Origin: JAISFI01 sp031553775
Lineage (GTDB): Bacteria; Bacteroidota; Bacteroidia; Bacteroidales; Azobacteroidaceae
Assembly: GCA_031553775.1 (NCBI GenBank)
Contig: JAVBLA010000051.1
Span: 1-62,261 of the forward strand
Direction of reading: 5' to 3'
DNA length: 62,261 nt
The notes under the pieces: model-generated
What the model saw: only the letters and a program-made list of their open reading frames with translations
The model's database searches: none
Told to the model about the DNA's origin: nothing
Position numbers and translations under genes: made by a program
Shown here: positions 22,624 to 32,829 of the stretch, in pieces
Layout: each line of letters begins with the position of its first letter
Position numbering within the stretch: the stretch's first letter is position 1

Positions 22624-25600
22624 TTAGGCTGGTGGATTTTCACACCTTAAAACAATATTTACACTAATCTTACGACCGAATAATTCAATATCAATGGAAA
22701 AGGGAATATTTCCTGCCACAATCGGTTTACCGGACAATTGCAGCTTGATTGCCCCATCCGTTGAGGAGATCTTTCCGCTACCTTTTAATTGCATACCATT
22801 AACCACGTCCGAAGTAACGGAATAATTACTATTCGAATGATCAAATCCGGTATAATAGAAAGTAATATTCGTAGTAAGCACATGTGTATCAGCATCGATA
22901 TCCGTATATGGAATTTCAATATAATACCGATTGTCGTTGCCATAAGTCAACGTTGCCACAGGGCTATAAGCTACCTGCAATTGGATTGTTTGTTCATCTG
23001 TATCCCATATACTGAATTTCAAGTCATAATTACCGGGTGCTAATTGCTCTCCGGCAGATAATTTAGGATTAAAATCCAGAGGCATATATCCTAATTTGTT
23101 GTCGTAATAACTATCATATTTATCACAAACAACCCCCAGATTCAGTATATTTGAAGGATTATTAACCACTGTGGGAGTTCCTGCTGCATTTCCTACATAA
23201 TCTACCACTAACGGCCATTTTACATAACCATTATTAATGTCGTTACACAAATAAGAATAACTATACAATGGCCACTCTTTACTATAGATAGCATTGTTTT
23301 TATCTACATAAACAGCAACAGTTTGAGGAACATGTGAAATTTTGGAATCATCTTTTACTACAACCAGATTAAAACTTGTTACCTTACCCAGTAGATTTAC
23401 GTTATTCAAAGAATATGTTCCTGAACTTAATGGTATGATTGCATCCTGGCTTTGAACCCGGATAAGAAGAGTTCCTTCATCCGGAGCATCTGCCGGAAAA
23501 TAATCGGAATCATTTTCATCATATACAATTTCAAATGTCAGACCGGTTGTTGGATCCGTATAAGTAGTATTTGTCTGCTCAGCCCCCAACAATCCTCCTG
23601 TATATTTCACTCCGGCAGGATAACGTCCTTTCATCCAACCAGAAGATGATTCAGCTACATTTCCGGTTGCATCCACATACAGGTAAGCCGGATTTTCAGC
23701 CGCTGATGAAAGTGCAAAAGTACTTTCCTGGATGATACGGTATCTCAGGTTAAGATCAGTGCCGAAAATCACTACAGGAACGGTAATAATATCGCCAGTA
23801 GAAGCCGTTATTCCCGAGCCGGTCAAAAGGAACGACATCGGTTCTCCTGCCGCATAATTCTTTTGTTCGAATTTCACCGTGAGTCCACCGGCAGAACCCA
23901 ATATATCATTACTTCCATCAATGGTAAGATCATTCGGTGCATAAGCGGCAATAAACTCCAAGATATTTTCTCTATCCCACTCTTTGTATGTTCCTGTATA
24001 ATAATCTCCGCTGTATCCTTCCGGAATTATGAGATTTCCAGAGGCATCCAGAAATACAGGAGATGTTGCTTCCACAGTATACGGACATGCCAAAGAAGGT
24101 GGAGTCGGTAAATAAGCAGTAATAAAAAATAAGTTTGTTCCGCAATCCGTAGTGACCGACACAATCAATGGATAAATCATAGAACCGTCATAATCTAATA
24201 GGTAGTAGAGGGTCGGATCGAATTCAAAACTGGCAGTTGTAGCCGCAGGTGCAGGCAAAATGCGGTCATCTTCGAATTTGTACACATCGGCTTCTGTTTT
24301 GAACGCATACCATTTGTACTCTACGTTTCCGGAAGACACTGGATAAGAAGCACTCAAAGTGACCTTATCTCTTGTAGACGGAAGGTTTACGTAAAACATG
24401 CCTCCATCGTCAGGATAATCTTCATCATACTCTTTATAAATCGTTCCGGCAGATGTAGAAACTGTCAGGTCACCTAAATTTGGCAAACAGGTCATTTTTA
24501 CATATGCATCCGTAGATAGTGAATTTTGTGCGCAATTGTGTACTTCTACGGAAATTTGATAGTTTCCACTAGTTTGGTAGTCCCGGTAATCGGCAGCCTT
24601 GAATGTAAAGGTATTCGCAAGTCCACTCACCCTACTGAGTTCTTTACTGGAATTATTATCATCCCTGACAATCCAGGTATAAGTCAATCCGGTACCGGTT
24701 ACTCCTTCCGGAGTCAGGGTTGCGGTAAATGTTATGGTTGCTGACGGATCATCGAGCGTAATAGTATTTCCACCGTCTCCATCGAATGGACGATCAGATG
24801 TGAGTGCTATATAAGTAATATCCGGACATTCGTCTGCTTTATACACCGGTTGGAAATGCAACTTACATAACTTACCCGCAATGTTGAGCTGTACATCAAA
24901 TCCCTGTTCAAGATAATTACTGAAATTGTAATAGTACAAAGTATTATAATCATTCGATATATTTAATCGTAAATTAATTTTACCGGAATTATCATTATAA
25001 TCTGCATTAATATATATTCCTCTCCGGGAATCAGATCCTACCGTTGAATTATTATCAAAAGCAAAGCGAGAAAGATATCCTTCATAAGAAAGAGGAGGGA
25101 TGACCAGGTTTTCTAAATAGTAAATTTGATTGCCTTCCTTATATAAAGTACCGTCACTTCCAAGCGGAAGATAAACCGTACTCTCAATATCTTCACAATT
25201 CAATTTATCAACAGCACTTGGTAAGAGTATCTTGGCTCCCGCATCTTTTGTATCGCAACCATTCTCGGCCATCACATACACATAAAGGTCTGTTTCGCAA
25301 GCGTTTGGCCCACCGTAAGAAATACGAAGAGTGGGCTCTGAATTACTGGCAACATTCATTTCCTGTCGAGGGCATGGTTCTATACTGTTCAAATAAAGAG
25401 AAGGATTCAGTGTGAATTCACCGGAAAATCCTGTTTGTACAGGATCAGGAAGTAAACCCCGATAACGGTAGTTATTTATATCCTCTGTTCCCATTACGTA
25501 CCAGGTGTAAGTGATGCCATCGTTTACCCTGTTGTCATGAGATGCGGTAAAAGTGACTGGCTCCAGATTCAGCAGATTGAAATTATCATTATAATAAGGA

Positions 25601-27669
25601 TTGATACCCGGCGTAGTAATTTGAATAGTTGGGATAGCCTGGCAGACATTGATTACGATCGGATCGCAATTCAATTCGCCAAATAGAGCCGGATCCAATT
25701 GAATGGTAATTTGTCCTTGCAAAGTGCTCGGTTTACCAAACAGGTACAAATCAATATAATTCTGTTGAATTCCATATGTTGTTAACTTTCCCCGAAGCGT
25801 CCAACCATCGATCGGATTACCCATATTATCTACTTCCCATCCGAAAACAGCACCGTCGGGATCATTATAATACTGATCATAGAAACCCTCATTCTGAGGC
25901 TGTAAACTAAGATACGCAGAAAAATATGAACTTGGATTTCCATCCACATCTACATAAAACGGATCATCAGACCATAATTCAGGGCAATCTGACGGTGTAA
26001 CCGGAGGATTATCCCGATCGACCAGATTCACCCGAATGGATGGGGTAGAGCAAATCGTATTGCCTAATTCGATCGGGAACTCAATCATATCATATTGCTG
26101 GTACGTGTTCGGATCTAACTTTCCTCTCAGACCAAATATAATTTCTGTTTGATTTTTGTAGATATCATAATGACTTGATACCGGAACTAAACTCAATCCG
26201 GAGACCGGTCCTATATTTCCACCTGTATAAGCAGCATTCCCTCCGTAATAATAACGAACCCTTCCATAATTAGAGTCATAGTACCCATAGCTATCCAAAT
26301 CAGGTTCCACCAGATTTCCGTCCTGATCGAAATAAGCGTCAATAATATCATCACCGATATTACAATCCAGATAAGGCGCTACAGCTGTGATTACAACTCC
26401 TGTATTGCCGCAATCATTTTCCGCAATAGCCACAATCGGGTAGGCAAAACTTCCGGCGCCATCATCTACAGGAGAATAATTACCAGGAACAAAATCAAAT
26501 TCAACAGTTGTACTTGCAGGTAACAGGTCATCAGGAAGAATACCATTATACTGATAATCCTCAAATTCTTCGTAACTTCTCAACACATACCACCGGTAGC
26601 TCACTCCGGTGCTCGGACTATCATCGGCCAATCCGGCGCTGAAACTCACCTGTGCATCCTGAGAAGGAAGATAATACTGCAAAGGATTTGACAACGGTAT
26701 TCCATTCTCGCTTCTAAGTGCAGGAGGAGGAGTATCTTTGATAAGTTTCCCATCCGCATAAACAGCTACTCCTTCCGGAGGGAAGCAATCTATATAAATT
26801 TCAGTACCGGTCATTAAGCTCCCACAAGGATTTTCCACTACCGCAATCACCAGCATATCCACATTCCCATTTGCCAAAGAACGAAGGGATACTTCGTTTG
26901 CAGACCGAAGAGTACTACCTCTTAAAGAACGGGCATTACCTTTCTGTCCTTGAAACAGGGGGTTGGATATTTTTTGTGCTGAATTTCTAAGAGTCGGAGC
27001 AGAACTAATTCTTCTTTCTACATAATTATTGTTTTGGCAATTATGAATTGTATTAATATAAGCGGCCGTATTCAATGGCAAGGTATTCGAAGTTCCGGTT
27101 TGTACAGGAATTGCATCGTCGGGTAATTGCCCGCTATCGTAAAAATCATTAAGATCATCGCATATCAATACGTACCAGGAATAAGTAGTTCCTTCAGCCG
27201 AACCGTTGTGACCGGCAGAGAAATTGACAATAGAGGCAGAAGTAAGGTAAAGTTCAGGCCCCGGATAAATATAGGCCCTGGTCGGACCAATACATACCGG
27301 ACAACATTCCGGTTTCATCCAGTTATCGCCATCCCAGACATATACTCCGGCCGGGAGGTTACTGTTGCCGCCTCCAACATGGTAAGCCATAGATCCGGCT
27401 AATGAAGGTACCACATCTCTTTCCACAGGAGATTTACCGGCAAATTCAGTCATAAACTCCGGGATATACCTCAAATCGTCGATGATCACATTCGGCAATA
27501 ACATTCCTCCTACGTATGCTGCGCCTGAAGCAGATAAATCCAATGACACGCCTTCTTTCGGGTTGGCTGGTTGTGTGCCGGAAGTGGTTCCTCCGATTCT
27601 CACCTGGGCATTGGAATCTACAGCCCAAGTCATAACAATCAATAGAATCAGTGATATTATTTTTTTCAT
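22624..27669 (-). CDS. Giant secreted protein with about five Ig/PKD-like repeats
   Basis: At 1681 residues it is the largest gene here. After the signal peptide (to NAQ) it has the shared module (VRIGGTTSG ... LLPNVIIDDLRYIPEF ... FAGKSPVERDVVPSLAG ... AGVYVWDGDNWMKPECC). Then come repeated beta-sandwich units with a core of the type TYSWYVLICDDLNDFYDSG-LPDD: TYSWYV, SYRWYV, TYTWYV, TYTWIV, EYKWYA, each ending VxxENPCG-like Cys segments and a Cys before the next unit. The C-terminal 500 residues carry other beta repeats. It is rich in Tyr, Asn, Asp and Gly and resembles adhesin or S-layer-like surface proteins. No T9SS type A tail is seen. Confidence 0.8.
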   Translation of the reverse strand: MKKIISLILLIVMTWAVDSNAQVRIGGTTSGTQPANPKEGVSLDLSASGAAYVGGMLLPNVIIDDLRYIPEFMTEFAGKSPVERDVVPSLAGSMAYHVGGGNSNLPAGVYVWDGDNWMKPECCPVCIGPTRAYIYPGPELYLTSASIVNFSAGHNGSAEGTTYSWYVLICDDLNDFYDSGQLPDDAIPVQTGTSNTLPLNTAAYINTIHNCQNNNYVERRISSAPTLRNSAQKISNPLFQGQKGNARSLRGSTLRSANEVSLRSLANGNVDMLVIAVVENPCGSLMTGTEIYIDCFPPEGVAVYADGKLIKDTPPPALRSENGIPLSNPLQYYLPSQDAQVSFSAGLADDSPSTGVSYRWYVLRSYEEFEDYQYNGILPDDLLPASTTVEFDFVPGNYSPVDDGAGSFAYPIVAIAENDCGNTGVVITAVAPYLDCNIGDDIIDAYFDQDGNLVEPDLDSYGYYDSNYGRVRYYYGGNAAYTGGNIGPVSGLSLVPVSSHYDIYKNQTEIIFGLRGKLDPNTYQQYDMIEFPIELGNTICSTPSIRVNLVDRDNPPVTPSDCPELWSDDPFYVDVDGNPSSYFSAYLSLQPQNEGFYDQYYNDPDGAVFGWEVDNMGNPIDGWTLRGKLTTYGIQQNYIDLYLFGKPSTLQGQITIQLDPALFGELNCDPIVINVCQAIPTIQITTPGINPYYNDNFNLLNLEPVTFTASHDNRVNDGITYTWYVMGTEDINNYRYRGLLPDPVQTGFSGEFTLNPSLYLNSIEPCPRQEMNVASNSEPTLRISYGGPNACETDLYVYVMAENGCDTKDAGAKILLPSAVDKLNCEDIESTVYLPLGSDGTLYKEGNQIYYLENLVIPPLSYEGYLSRFAFDNNSTVGSDSRRGIYINADYNDNSGKINLRLNISNDYNTLYYYNFSNYLEQGFDVQLNIAGKLCKLHFQPVYKADECPDITYIALTSDRPFDGDGGNTITLDDPSATITFTATLTPEGVTGTGLTYTWIVRDDNNSSKELSRVSGLANTFTFKAADYRDYQTSGNYQISVEVHNCAQNSLSTDAYVKMTCLPNLGDLTVSTSAGTIYKEYDEDYPDDGGMFYVNLPSTRDKVTLSASYPVSSGNVEYKWYAFKTEADVYKFEDDRILPAPAATTASFEFDPTLYYLLDYDGSMIYPLIVSVTTDCGTNLFFITAYLPTPPSLACPYTVEATSPVFLDASGNLIIPEGYSGDYYTGTYKEWDRENILEFIAAYAPNDLTIDGSNDILGSAGGLTVKFEQKNYAAGEPMSFLLTGSGITASTGDIITVPVVIFGTDLNLRYRIIQESTFALSSAAENPAYLYVDATGNVAESSSGWMKGRYPAGVKYTGGLLGAEQTNTTYTDPTTGLTFEIVYDENDSDYFPADAPDEGTLLIRVQSQDAIIPLSSGTYSLNNVNLLGKVTSFNLVVVKDDSKISHVPQTVAVYVDKNNAIYSKEWPLYSYSYLCNDINNGYVKWPLVVDYVGNAAGTPTVVNNPSNILNLGVVCDKYDSYYDNKLGYMPLDFNPKLSAGEQLAPGNYDLKFSIWDTDEQTIQLQVAYSPVATLTYGNDNRYYIEIPYTDIDADTHVLTTNITFYYTGFDHSNSNYSVTSDVVNGMQLKGSGKISSTDGAIKLQLSGKPIVAGNIPFSIDIELFGRKISVNIVLRCENPPA

Positions 27670-27693
27670 TTTGTAATCTGTTTAGTAGTCATT

Positions 27694-28641
27694 TCATTGA
27701 TTATCTTTCACACAACGAATAGAAGCAAAACCCAGGTCGTAGGCAACTCCATCGCCACTCCTCCAATAGTTAAGAGTGCTTACCTTCTTCAAGAAAACGC
27801 CTTGTTCCGTATAATTCGGGATAAAAATAATGGCCTCATACTCTTCCGCACCCTGAAACCAAAAAAGTGAAAAAGCATATTCTCCCTCCGGAAGATCCAG
27901 ATTAAAATAATCTTTCATCTCTTCCGCATAATAACCCCAATCTGCCGGATTGTTAAGATCCGACATATCTCCATTGGCACGGGCCAACCATTCAGCTTCG
28001 GTAGGCAACCTCCAGCCATCAGGGCAAACGGATTCCATTACACTATGACTATATACATATTCGGGATAACCATAAAACCCCTCCCAATCCATATAATAAT
28101 TACCGGGATCTCCATTCCAATCATAAACATCCAAACTGTTACCTTCGTTATCCTTCCTTACAATCAATCCATCTCTCATCCAGCAATTAGAACCTTCGCT
28201 TTGGGTCTTATAAGAATTATTTTCTATATCGGTAACAAAATCTCCACAAACAAACGTAGTCCGCCCTGAGAGATCCAAACATCCGAATGGATTCCATTTA
28301 GTACCATCCCAGTAATATAGACCGGAGGTTAGGCCTGCATTCTGATTTTCAGTAGTATTATATACTAACAAACCGGACAATGCAGGCGCATTATCTCTTT
28401 CTTCGTTTGTTTTACCTGCAAAATCAGTAAATACTTCCGGAATATAAATCGTATCAGGCAATGCGATTACAGGAGGGGCCAAAGCCCCCTTAAAACCGTT
28501 TGATTCAGTAGTATTCAGATCCAAAGTAGCCCCCTTTGCAGGTTCGGCTGTTCCTCCGATACGAACCTGGGCATTTAAATGACATGAAAGGATGGCCAGT
28601 GCAATTACTATTCCAATCCTGTAAAACATATTGTTCTGCAT
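27694..28641 (-). CDS. FISUMP-domain secreted protein with shared N-terminal module
   Basis: The 315-residue protein has a signal peptide, the shared module (QVRIGGTAEPAKGATLDLN ... ALPDTIYIPEVFTDFAGKTNEERDNAPALSGLLVYN ... SGLYYWDGTKWNPFGC), then a Fibrobacter-succinogenes-major-paralogous (FISUMP) domain (about 140-315) marked by NCWMRDGLIVR, CPDGWRLPTEAEW and the terminal SIRCVKD. FISUMP proteins are surface or secreted proteins of unknown function in Bacteroidota and Fibrobacter. The gene lies 24 bases upstream of the giant-protein start in transcription order, so it belongs to the operon. Confidence 0.85.
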   Translation of the reverse strand: MQNNMFYRIGIVIALAILSCHLNAQVRIGGTAEPAKGATLDLNTTESNGFKGALAPPVIALPDTIYIPEVFTDFAGKTNEERDNAPALSGLLVYNTTENQNAGLTSGLYYWDGTKWNPFGCLDLSGRTTFVCGDFVTDIENNSYKTQSEGSNCWMRDGLIVRKDNEGNSLDVYDWNGDPGNYYMDWEGFYGYPEYVYSHSVMESVCPDGWRLPTEAEWLARANGDMSDLNNPADWGYYAEEMKDYFNLDLPEGEYAFSLFWFQGAEEYEAIIFIPNYTEQGVFLKKVSTLNYWRSGDGVAYDLGFASIRCVKDNQ

Positions 28642-28669
28642 AATATACCTATATTATTTACTTATACTT

Positions 28670-29083
28670 TTATTTATCTTTCTTTTTAGAGCGATCACGG
28701 GTTCTTTTGCGTTGAAAAAATCCATATGCCAGTGTTAGGGATGCCAACACATAGATAGCATCTACAACAGGAACTTCCGTTAATATCGGATCACCGGTAT
28801 ATTCCTCTTCATCATCATCAGTAGGAGGTCCCGGAGGTCCTCCGGCACGAAGTATCGGGTTCATTTCAGAAGGTAATAGCAGATTCCCAATTAAAGGATT
28901 AGAGAAAAAGAAGTACCCTTCTGTTGAAGAGGTATAGTCGATAACATTCGGATACTGATTCGACAATATAGAAACCCTAAAATCCTTATATGTACCTTGC
29001 GAATGAATTGTCACCGGGAAAAACAATAGCACCCCCAATATTAACAGTGATAAATATCCTTTTTTATTCAGTATTTTCATCAT
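28670..29083 (-). CDS. Small membrane-anchored protein with C-terminal sorting-like tail
   Basis: The 137-residue protein has an N-terminal signal peptide (LLILGVLLFFPVTIHSQ), a short extracellular region with a Gly/Pro and acidic stretch (GGPPGPPTDDDEEE), then PVVDAIYVLASLTLAYGFFQRKRTRDR: a short motif, one hydrophobic helix and a strongly basic end. This arrangement resembles Bacteroidota C-terminal sorting tails of the P-[IV]-D type that are anchored or processed in the membrane; that resemblance is my inference. It could anchor or organise the neighbouring secreted proteins. Confidence 0.65.
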   Translation of the reverse strand: MMKILNKKGYLSLLILGVLLFFPVTIHSQGTYKDFRVSILSNQYPNVIDYTSSTEGYFFFSNPLIGNLLLPSEMNPILRAGGPPGPPTDDDEEEYTGDPILTEVPVVDAIYVLASLTLAYGFFQRKRTRDRSKKKDK

Positions 29084-29105
29084 GAGTATAGTTTAGCAAT
29101 TTATT

Positions 29106-31175
29106 TTATTTAGCTAATATCTTTGTAGTCAAACTACGTTTTCCTGTTATTTTTACGATATAGGCTCCCGGCTGCAATTGCAACGAGAATGTATATCTGC
29201 TTGTCTCCGGTAAATCGGAACGATGCACCACACGACCCTGCATATCGTAAATTCCGAGCGAAGAACCGGCATCCTGTGTAGTAATACCGGAAACAGAAAG
29301 TAAAGAATTATAATAAACGGCATGTAAAGGACTCAATTCTATTCTATAATCATCTGTAGAATACTTGTTCGTAAAATACAGCACAAAACGGTCTTTTGTA
29401 TCATTCGGTTCTGTATTGAATGTATAAAATTCTTCAGCAGCCAAATCAATATAGTTTTCTGTTTTCAAATCTTTCAGCCAAACACCCTGGGGTGATACCA
29501 GACTATTCAAACGGTAAGCAGATAGTGTTACTTCTTTAAATTGATTGGCAGGAGTGAGACTGACAAGCATGCTATCCTGGGTAGAAGGAATCACATTCAC
29601 CATCATATCGTACCCATCGGCCGAACGATTGTAGATCTGAGAAAGCGTTCCCGAGTTGTTGAAACGCTTATATGCATCATACGGATCGCCGGCTTTCATA
29701 CTGGCATCCGGACGAAAAACCACACACATACGATCATATGCCTTTGTATCCGCATCTACTACTTCCAGTAACAATTCGTCAACCGGGCCGTTGTCCGCAT
29801 TTCTCAGAAAATTAATATTTCCATGTTTACGTTCTGATTTCGGGATAGTGATGGTAGCATCTTTTTCCGCCCAGACCACAAATGTCTGCATAGGAGCAAT
29901 AGAAGGGATATCCCCGTTTCGGGTATAAGTACTCCCTGATTTTTGAGCTATCGACCAGGTAGCATTCACCGTAAATTTATGTTGAAGAGCATTGGTTATC
30001 TTCGACGACATCTGGTCCATTACCCAAACAGCGGCAAATAACTGATCATCGCGGCCATCTTCCTGGCTCCGGGTTATTTTCCATGGGTCATTGACTACAT
30101 CCGTTTCTTTTTCGAGTAATTTGGAAATATCTAATGGCACAGTATAGGGATTACCCAGATAATTATACCCTGCTTTCAGGGATATAAGCACATCAGCCGT
30201 TTGAATTTCCTCTATATAAGCAGTAGTTATTTTTCCGGTCTTTTGAGCTACATTGACAGTGCTTCCGTAAAAAGGATCTGCCCAACGATTGAGAGTTAGT
30301 AAACTGGTAGCCCTATCGTTGAAACTGGAACCGGAATAAATAGGCTGATTCTGGTAATATTCAACATCATCTTCAAACACATCCTGACCCACTACATGTC
30401 CGCGTCCGCTGGTCAAAGCATATGTCGGGTCGCTGATTGCAGTTTTCGTATCTCCAAAAAGTCCTGTATTGGTAGGAGCTCCCAGCATCCAATACGAGAA
30501 GTAGTCGGCATACATGGTTTTGTAAGGAGAAGAAAAAGCAATAAAATTAAATTGCCTTTCGGTTTGTTCAGACGGAAGCGCCAACAGGATCTCCACCACA
30601 CCCTTCTGTTTACGGTCTTCAACAGTAGTATTATAAGTAACAGTTCCGTTGACCAAGAGATTTGCTACTTGTGTCTGGTGATCCACACCCTGGTCGGCAA
30701 GTTTGGAATCCAGTTGCAATTTTCCCATGGTTAATAATAAATTGTCAGAATTCATACCCATGAATGATGCCTCTTTGACATATCCTGCCAATTTGTCAAC
30801 TTCTACATTGGGGAAATTAATATAGGAGTTATTCCTGTTAGCTGTTCCCTGGATGTTTTGAACAGCTATTGTTCCATAAAAGCGGAAAGTTCCGGTCGAA
30901 GATGCGTCAAACACATTATTTACGGTAACATCATTATTAAAATTACCTCCTAATGTACTGATTCCATCTTGTAGTATGGAGACGCTATTGCCTATTACAG
31001 ATAAAGATTGAGGAATGTAGAGAGTAGTTTTATTCTGACCCGCCGGATTCTCCGTTACATTCATTTTTCCATAATTTACAAACCTGACAGTATTATCTTC
31101 TGTTTGAGTCTGCCCATACAACCACAAAGAAGATTGTATAATACAAAAGATTAAAAATGTACGTTTCATTCGCAT
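29106..31175 (-). CDS. Large secreted protein with T9SS type A sorting tail, first gene of surface operon
   Basis: The 689-residue product begins with a signal peptide (FLIFCIIQSSLWLYGQ). The middle is beta-rich with autotransporter-like phrasing (IGNSVSILQDGISTLGGNFNNDVTVNN, VWAEKDATITIPKSER) and ends in a clear T9SS tail (LSVSGITTQDAGSSLGIYDMQGRVVHRSDLP ... LQPGAYIVKITGKRSLTTKILAK). Such proteins are exported through the type IX system and attached to the surface. It is followed after 22 bases by the small anchor protein; all five genes to 21897 are closely spaced on one strand. Function unknown. Confidence 0.8.
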   Translation of the reverse strand: MRMKRTFLIFCIIQSSLWLYGQTQTEDNTVRFVNYGKMNVTENPAGQNKTTLYIPQSLSVIGNSVSILQDGISTLGGNFNNDVTVNNVFDASSTGTFRFYGTIAVQNIQGTANRNNSYINFPNVEVDKLAGYVKEASFMGMNSDNLLLTMGKLQLDSKLADQGVDHQTQVANLLVNGTVTYNTTVEDRKQKGVVEILLALPSEQTERQFNFIAFSSPYKTMYADYFSYWMLGAPTNTGLFGDTKTAISDPTYALTSGRGHVVGQDVFEDDVEYYQNQPIYSGSSFNDRATSLLTLNRWADPFYGSTVNVAQKTGKITTAYIEEIQTADVLISLKAGYNYLGNPYTVPLDISKLLEKETDVVNDPWKITRSQEDGRDDQLFAAVWVMDQMSSKITNALQHKFTVNATWSIAQKSGSTYTRNGDIPSIAPMQTFVVWAEKDATITIPKSERKHGNINFLRNADNGPVDELLLEVVDADTKAYDRMCVVFRPDASMKAGDPYDAYKRFNNSGTLSQIYNRSADGYDMMVNVIPSTQDSMLVSLTPANQFKEVTLSAYRLNSLVSPQGVWLKDLKTENYIDLAAEEFYTFNTEPNDTKDRFVLYFTNKYSTDDYRIELSPLHAVYYNSLLSVSGITTQDAGSSLGIYDMQGRVVHRSDLPETSRYTFSLQLQPGAYIVKITGKRSLTTKILAK

Positions 31176-31579
31176 TTATTATTATTTTATTATTCCTTAC
31201 TAACAACAGGAAGAATAACACAGAAACGCACATACTTATTTTGAAGTTTGAAGACAGTAAAATACAAATCATTTTTCAAGCCAACAAAAACAAATAAGCA
31301 TCTTTATTACACAATCAAGTTTTAAAAAACAATTGTTTTTAAAGCTGCTTTTCGGGTATATTTTAAATGAATTATATGAAGAGGATAGAATACCTCTTTA
31401 TAACTGCCACCCTACTATATGCATATATGTGTTACTTTACCAAGATTTTAATTAGCAAAATTTATGCCAAAAAATCCCAATATCAAGTAACAACATAAGT
31501 AGTAAGTACATTGTTCATCGAAAATATAAAATGAAAAATATCCATTTAATAGGTGTTCAAATACCTTAATACGATATTT

Positions 31580-31622
31580 AAAAAAATCAGGCACGCTTAA
31601 AAAATTGCAATAAGCGCGCCTG
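31580..31622 (-). terminator. Terminator of the DUF4861 gene
   Basis: CAGGCACGCTTA (31588-31599) pairs with TAAGCGCGCCTG (11 of 12 bases), and an A-run just left of it gives a T-tract on the minus strand. It ends the leftward transcript from 32803. The remaining 31176-31579 is A+T-rich with no gene; it must hold the promoter for the surface operon, but I found no exact consensus. Confidence 0.8.
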
Positions 31623-31651
31623 ACTACAATGAAATTAAAATAAATTTACTT

Positions 31652-32803
31652 TTATTTGGTTTTTGTGATTTTCACTACCAATGGTTCTTTCAAAGATTCC
31701 ACATATTTTTCCACATAATTGAACCAATCTTCATCAGATTCAAATCCCCATTTACTCCAACCTGCTCCAAAATAATAAATGAACGGTTCCGTTTTTTTAT
31801 AATCTGCCAAAACCAGCAAATGAGTTTCATCCTGTTTGATTTCTTTTATAACAGGTAAAATGGCAGCTACATAATTCCTCCCTGAAGCCAAACCCGCATC
31901 GGAAACCGCATTTTCGGCATATGCTATATAGCCTGCTTCTTTATCTGCTTTAATATCTCCGATAACTGTATGAAGAAATATCCCTGCAGCCAGTTGCAGG
32001 GTATCCAGATCGTTTTCACAGGTAACTATTGCCTTATTCAATTGAGAATAGGCATCCAAAGAAATCAAAACGGTTTGCTTTACTTTCTTTTCTGCCACCG
32101 GAATGCTGTCGTAAACCAACTCAAAACTAATCCGTAGCGGACCTTGATCGATAATTTTATAAGAATCATAATGATTACCTACCCATAACTGTCCGTCGAC
32201 ATAAGGAGCAATTCCTCCGGCTCCCAGGGTATGTCCTACCTTATAGCAATCCAGCCCCTGACCATGATCGATATGATACGACAATTTATTAACCAATTCA
32301 TCATGGTAGAATTTATCTACGATCAGTTCATCTGTTCTTTTCAACCAGAGATCTACCCCATTACTGGGATTTTCGTTAGCCAGTGCCGGTCCGTACATAC
32401 GATATGCAATCCGGTCATTTTCCCAGGCAAAATCATCTTTGCGTTCAGGCACCTGTCTTCCGGAAACCATAGCAGTAAAGACTTCCGGTTCACCGGATTG
32501 GATCGTATAAACCGATTTTCCATCCGCTTTTACGGAAACAGGAAAAATGAGAGATTGGATTTCCTGCTCACCCTTCGTAAGCAGTTGATAAGGTATTTGC
32601 TTTCCGTTTTCATCCAGCACCACTATTTCAGAACCCGGAGTCAGGGTTAACTGTCCGGCAACCGTTTTCCAGGAAAGTTCAATAATTTCATTGTTTCTGT
32701 CTGAAGACGAAGGATTAGTCACTTCCACCTGCATTGATTTTCCGGAACAAGCTGTCAGCAGGAAAACAGTCATCATCCAGAGTACGATCTTCTTCATTTT
32801 CAT
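31652..32803 (-). CDS. DUF4861-family lipoprotein
   Basis: A 383-residue lipoprotein (MMTVFLLTACSGKS, Cys near residue 19). The body matches the DUF4861 family: VDLWLKRTDELIVDKFYHDEL, YHIDHGQGLDCYKVGHTLGAGGIAPY, LWVGNHYDSYKIIDQGPLRISFEL, and a C-terminal IYYFGAGWSKWGFESDEDWFNYVEKY. This family is common in Bacteroidota carbohydrate loci, often near pectin or rhamnogalacturonan genes, but its activity is not established. It is divergent from the esterase gene at 32889 with an 85-base shared promoter region. Confidence 0.85.
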   Translation of the reverse strand: MKMKKIVLWMMTVFLLTACSGKSMQVEVTNPSSSDRNNEIIELSWKTVAGQLTLTPGSEIVVLDENGKQIPYQLLTKGEQEIQSLIFPVSVKADGKSVYTIQSGEPEVFTAMVSGRQVPERKDDFAWENDRIAYRMYGPALANENPSNGVDLWLKRTDELIVDKFYHDELVNKLSYHIDHGQGLDCYKVGHTLGAGGIAPYVDGQLWVGNHYDSYKIIDQGPLRISFELVYDSIPVAEKKVKQTVLISLDAYSQLNKAIVTCENDLDTLQLAAGIFLHTVIGDIKADKEAGYIAYAENAVSDAGLASGRNYVAAILPVIKEIKQDETHLLVLADYKKTEPFIYYFGAGWSKWGFESDEDWFNYVEKYVESLKEPLVVKITKTK

Positions 32804-32829
32804 ATATCCGATTAAAAAAAATTAATGGA

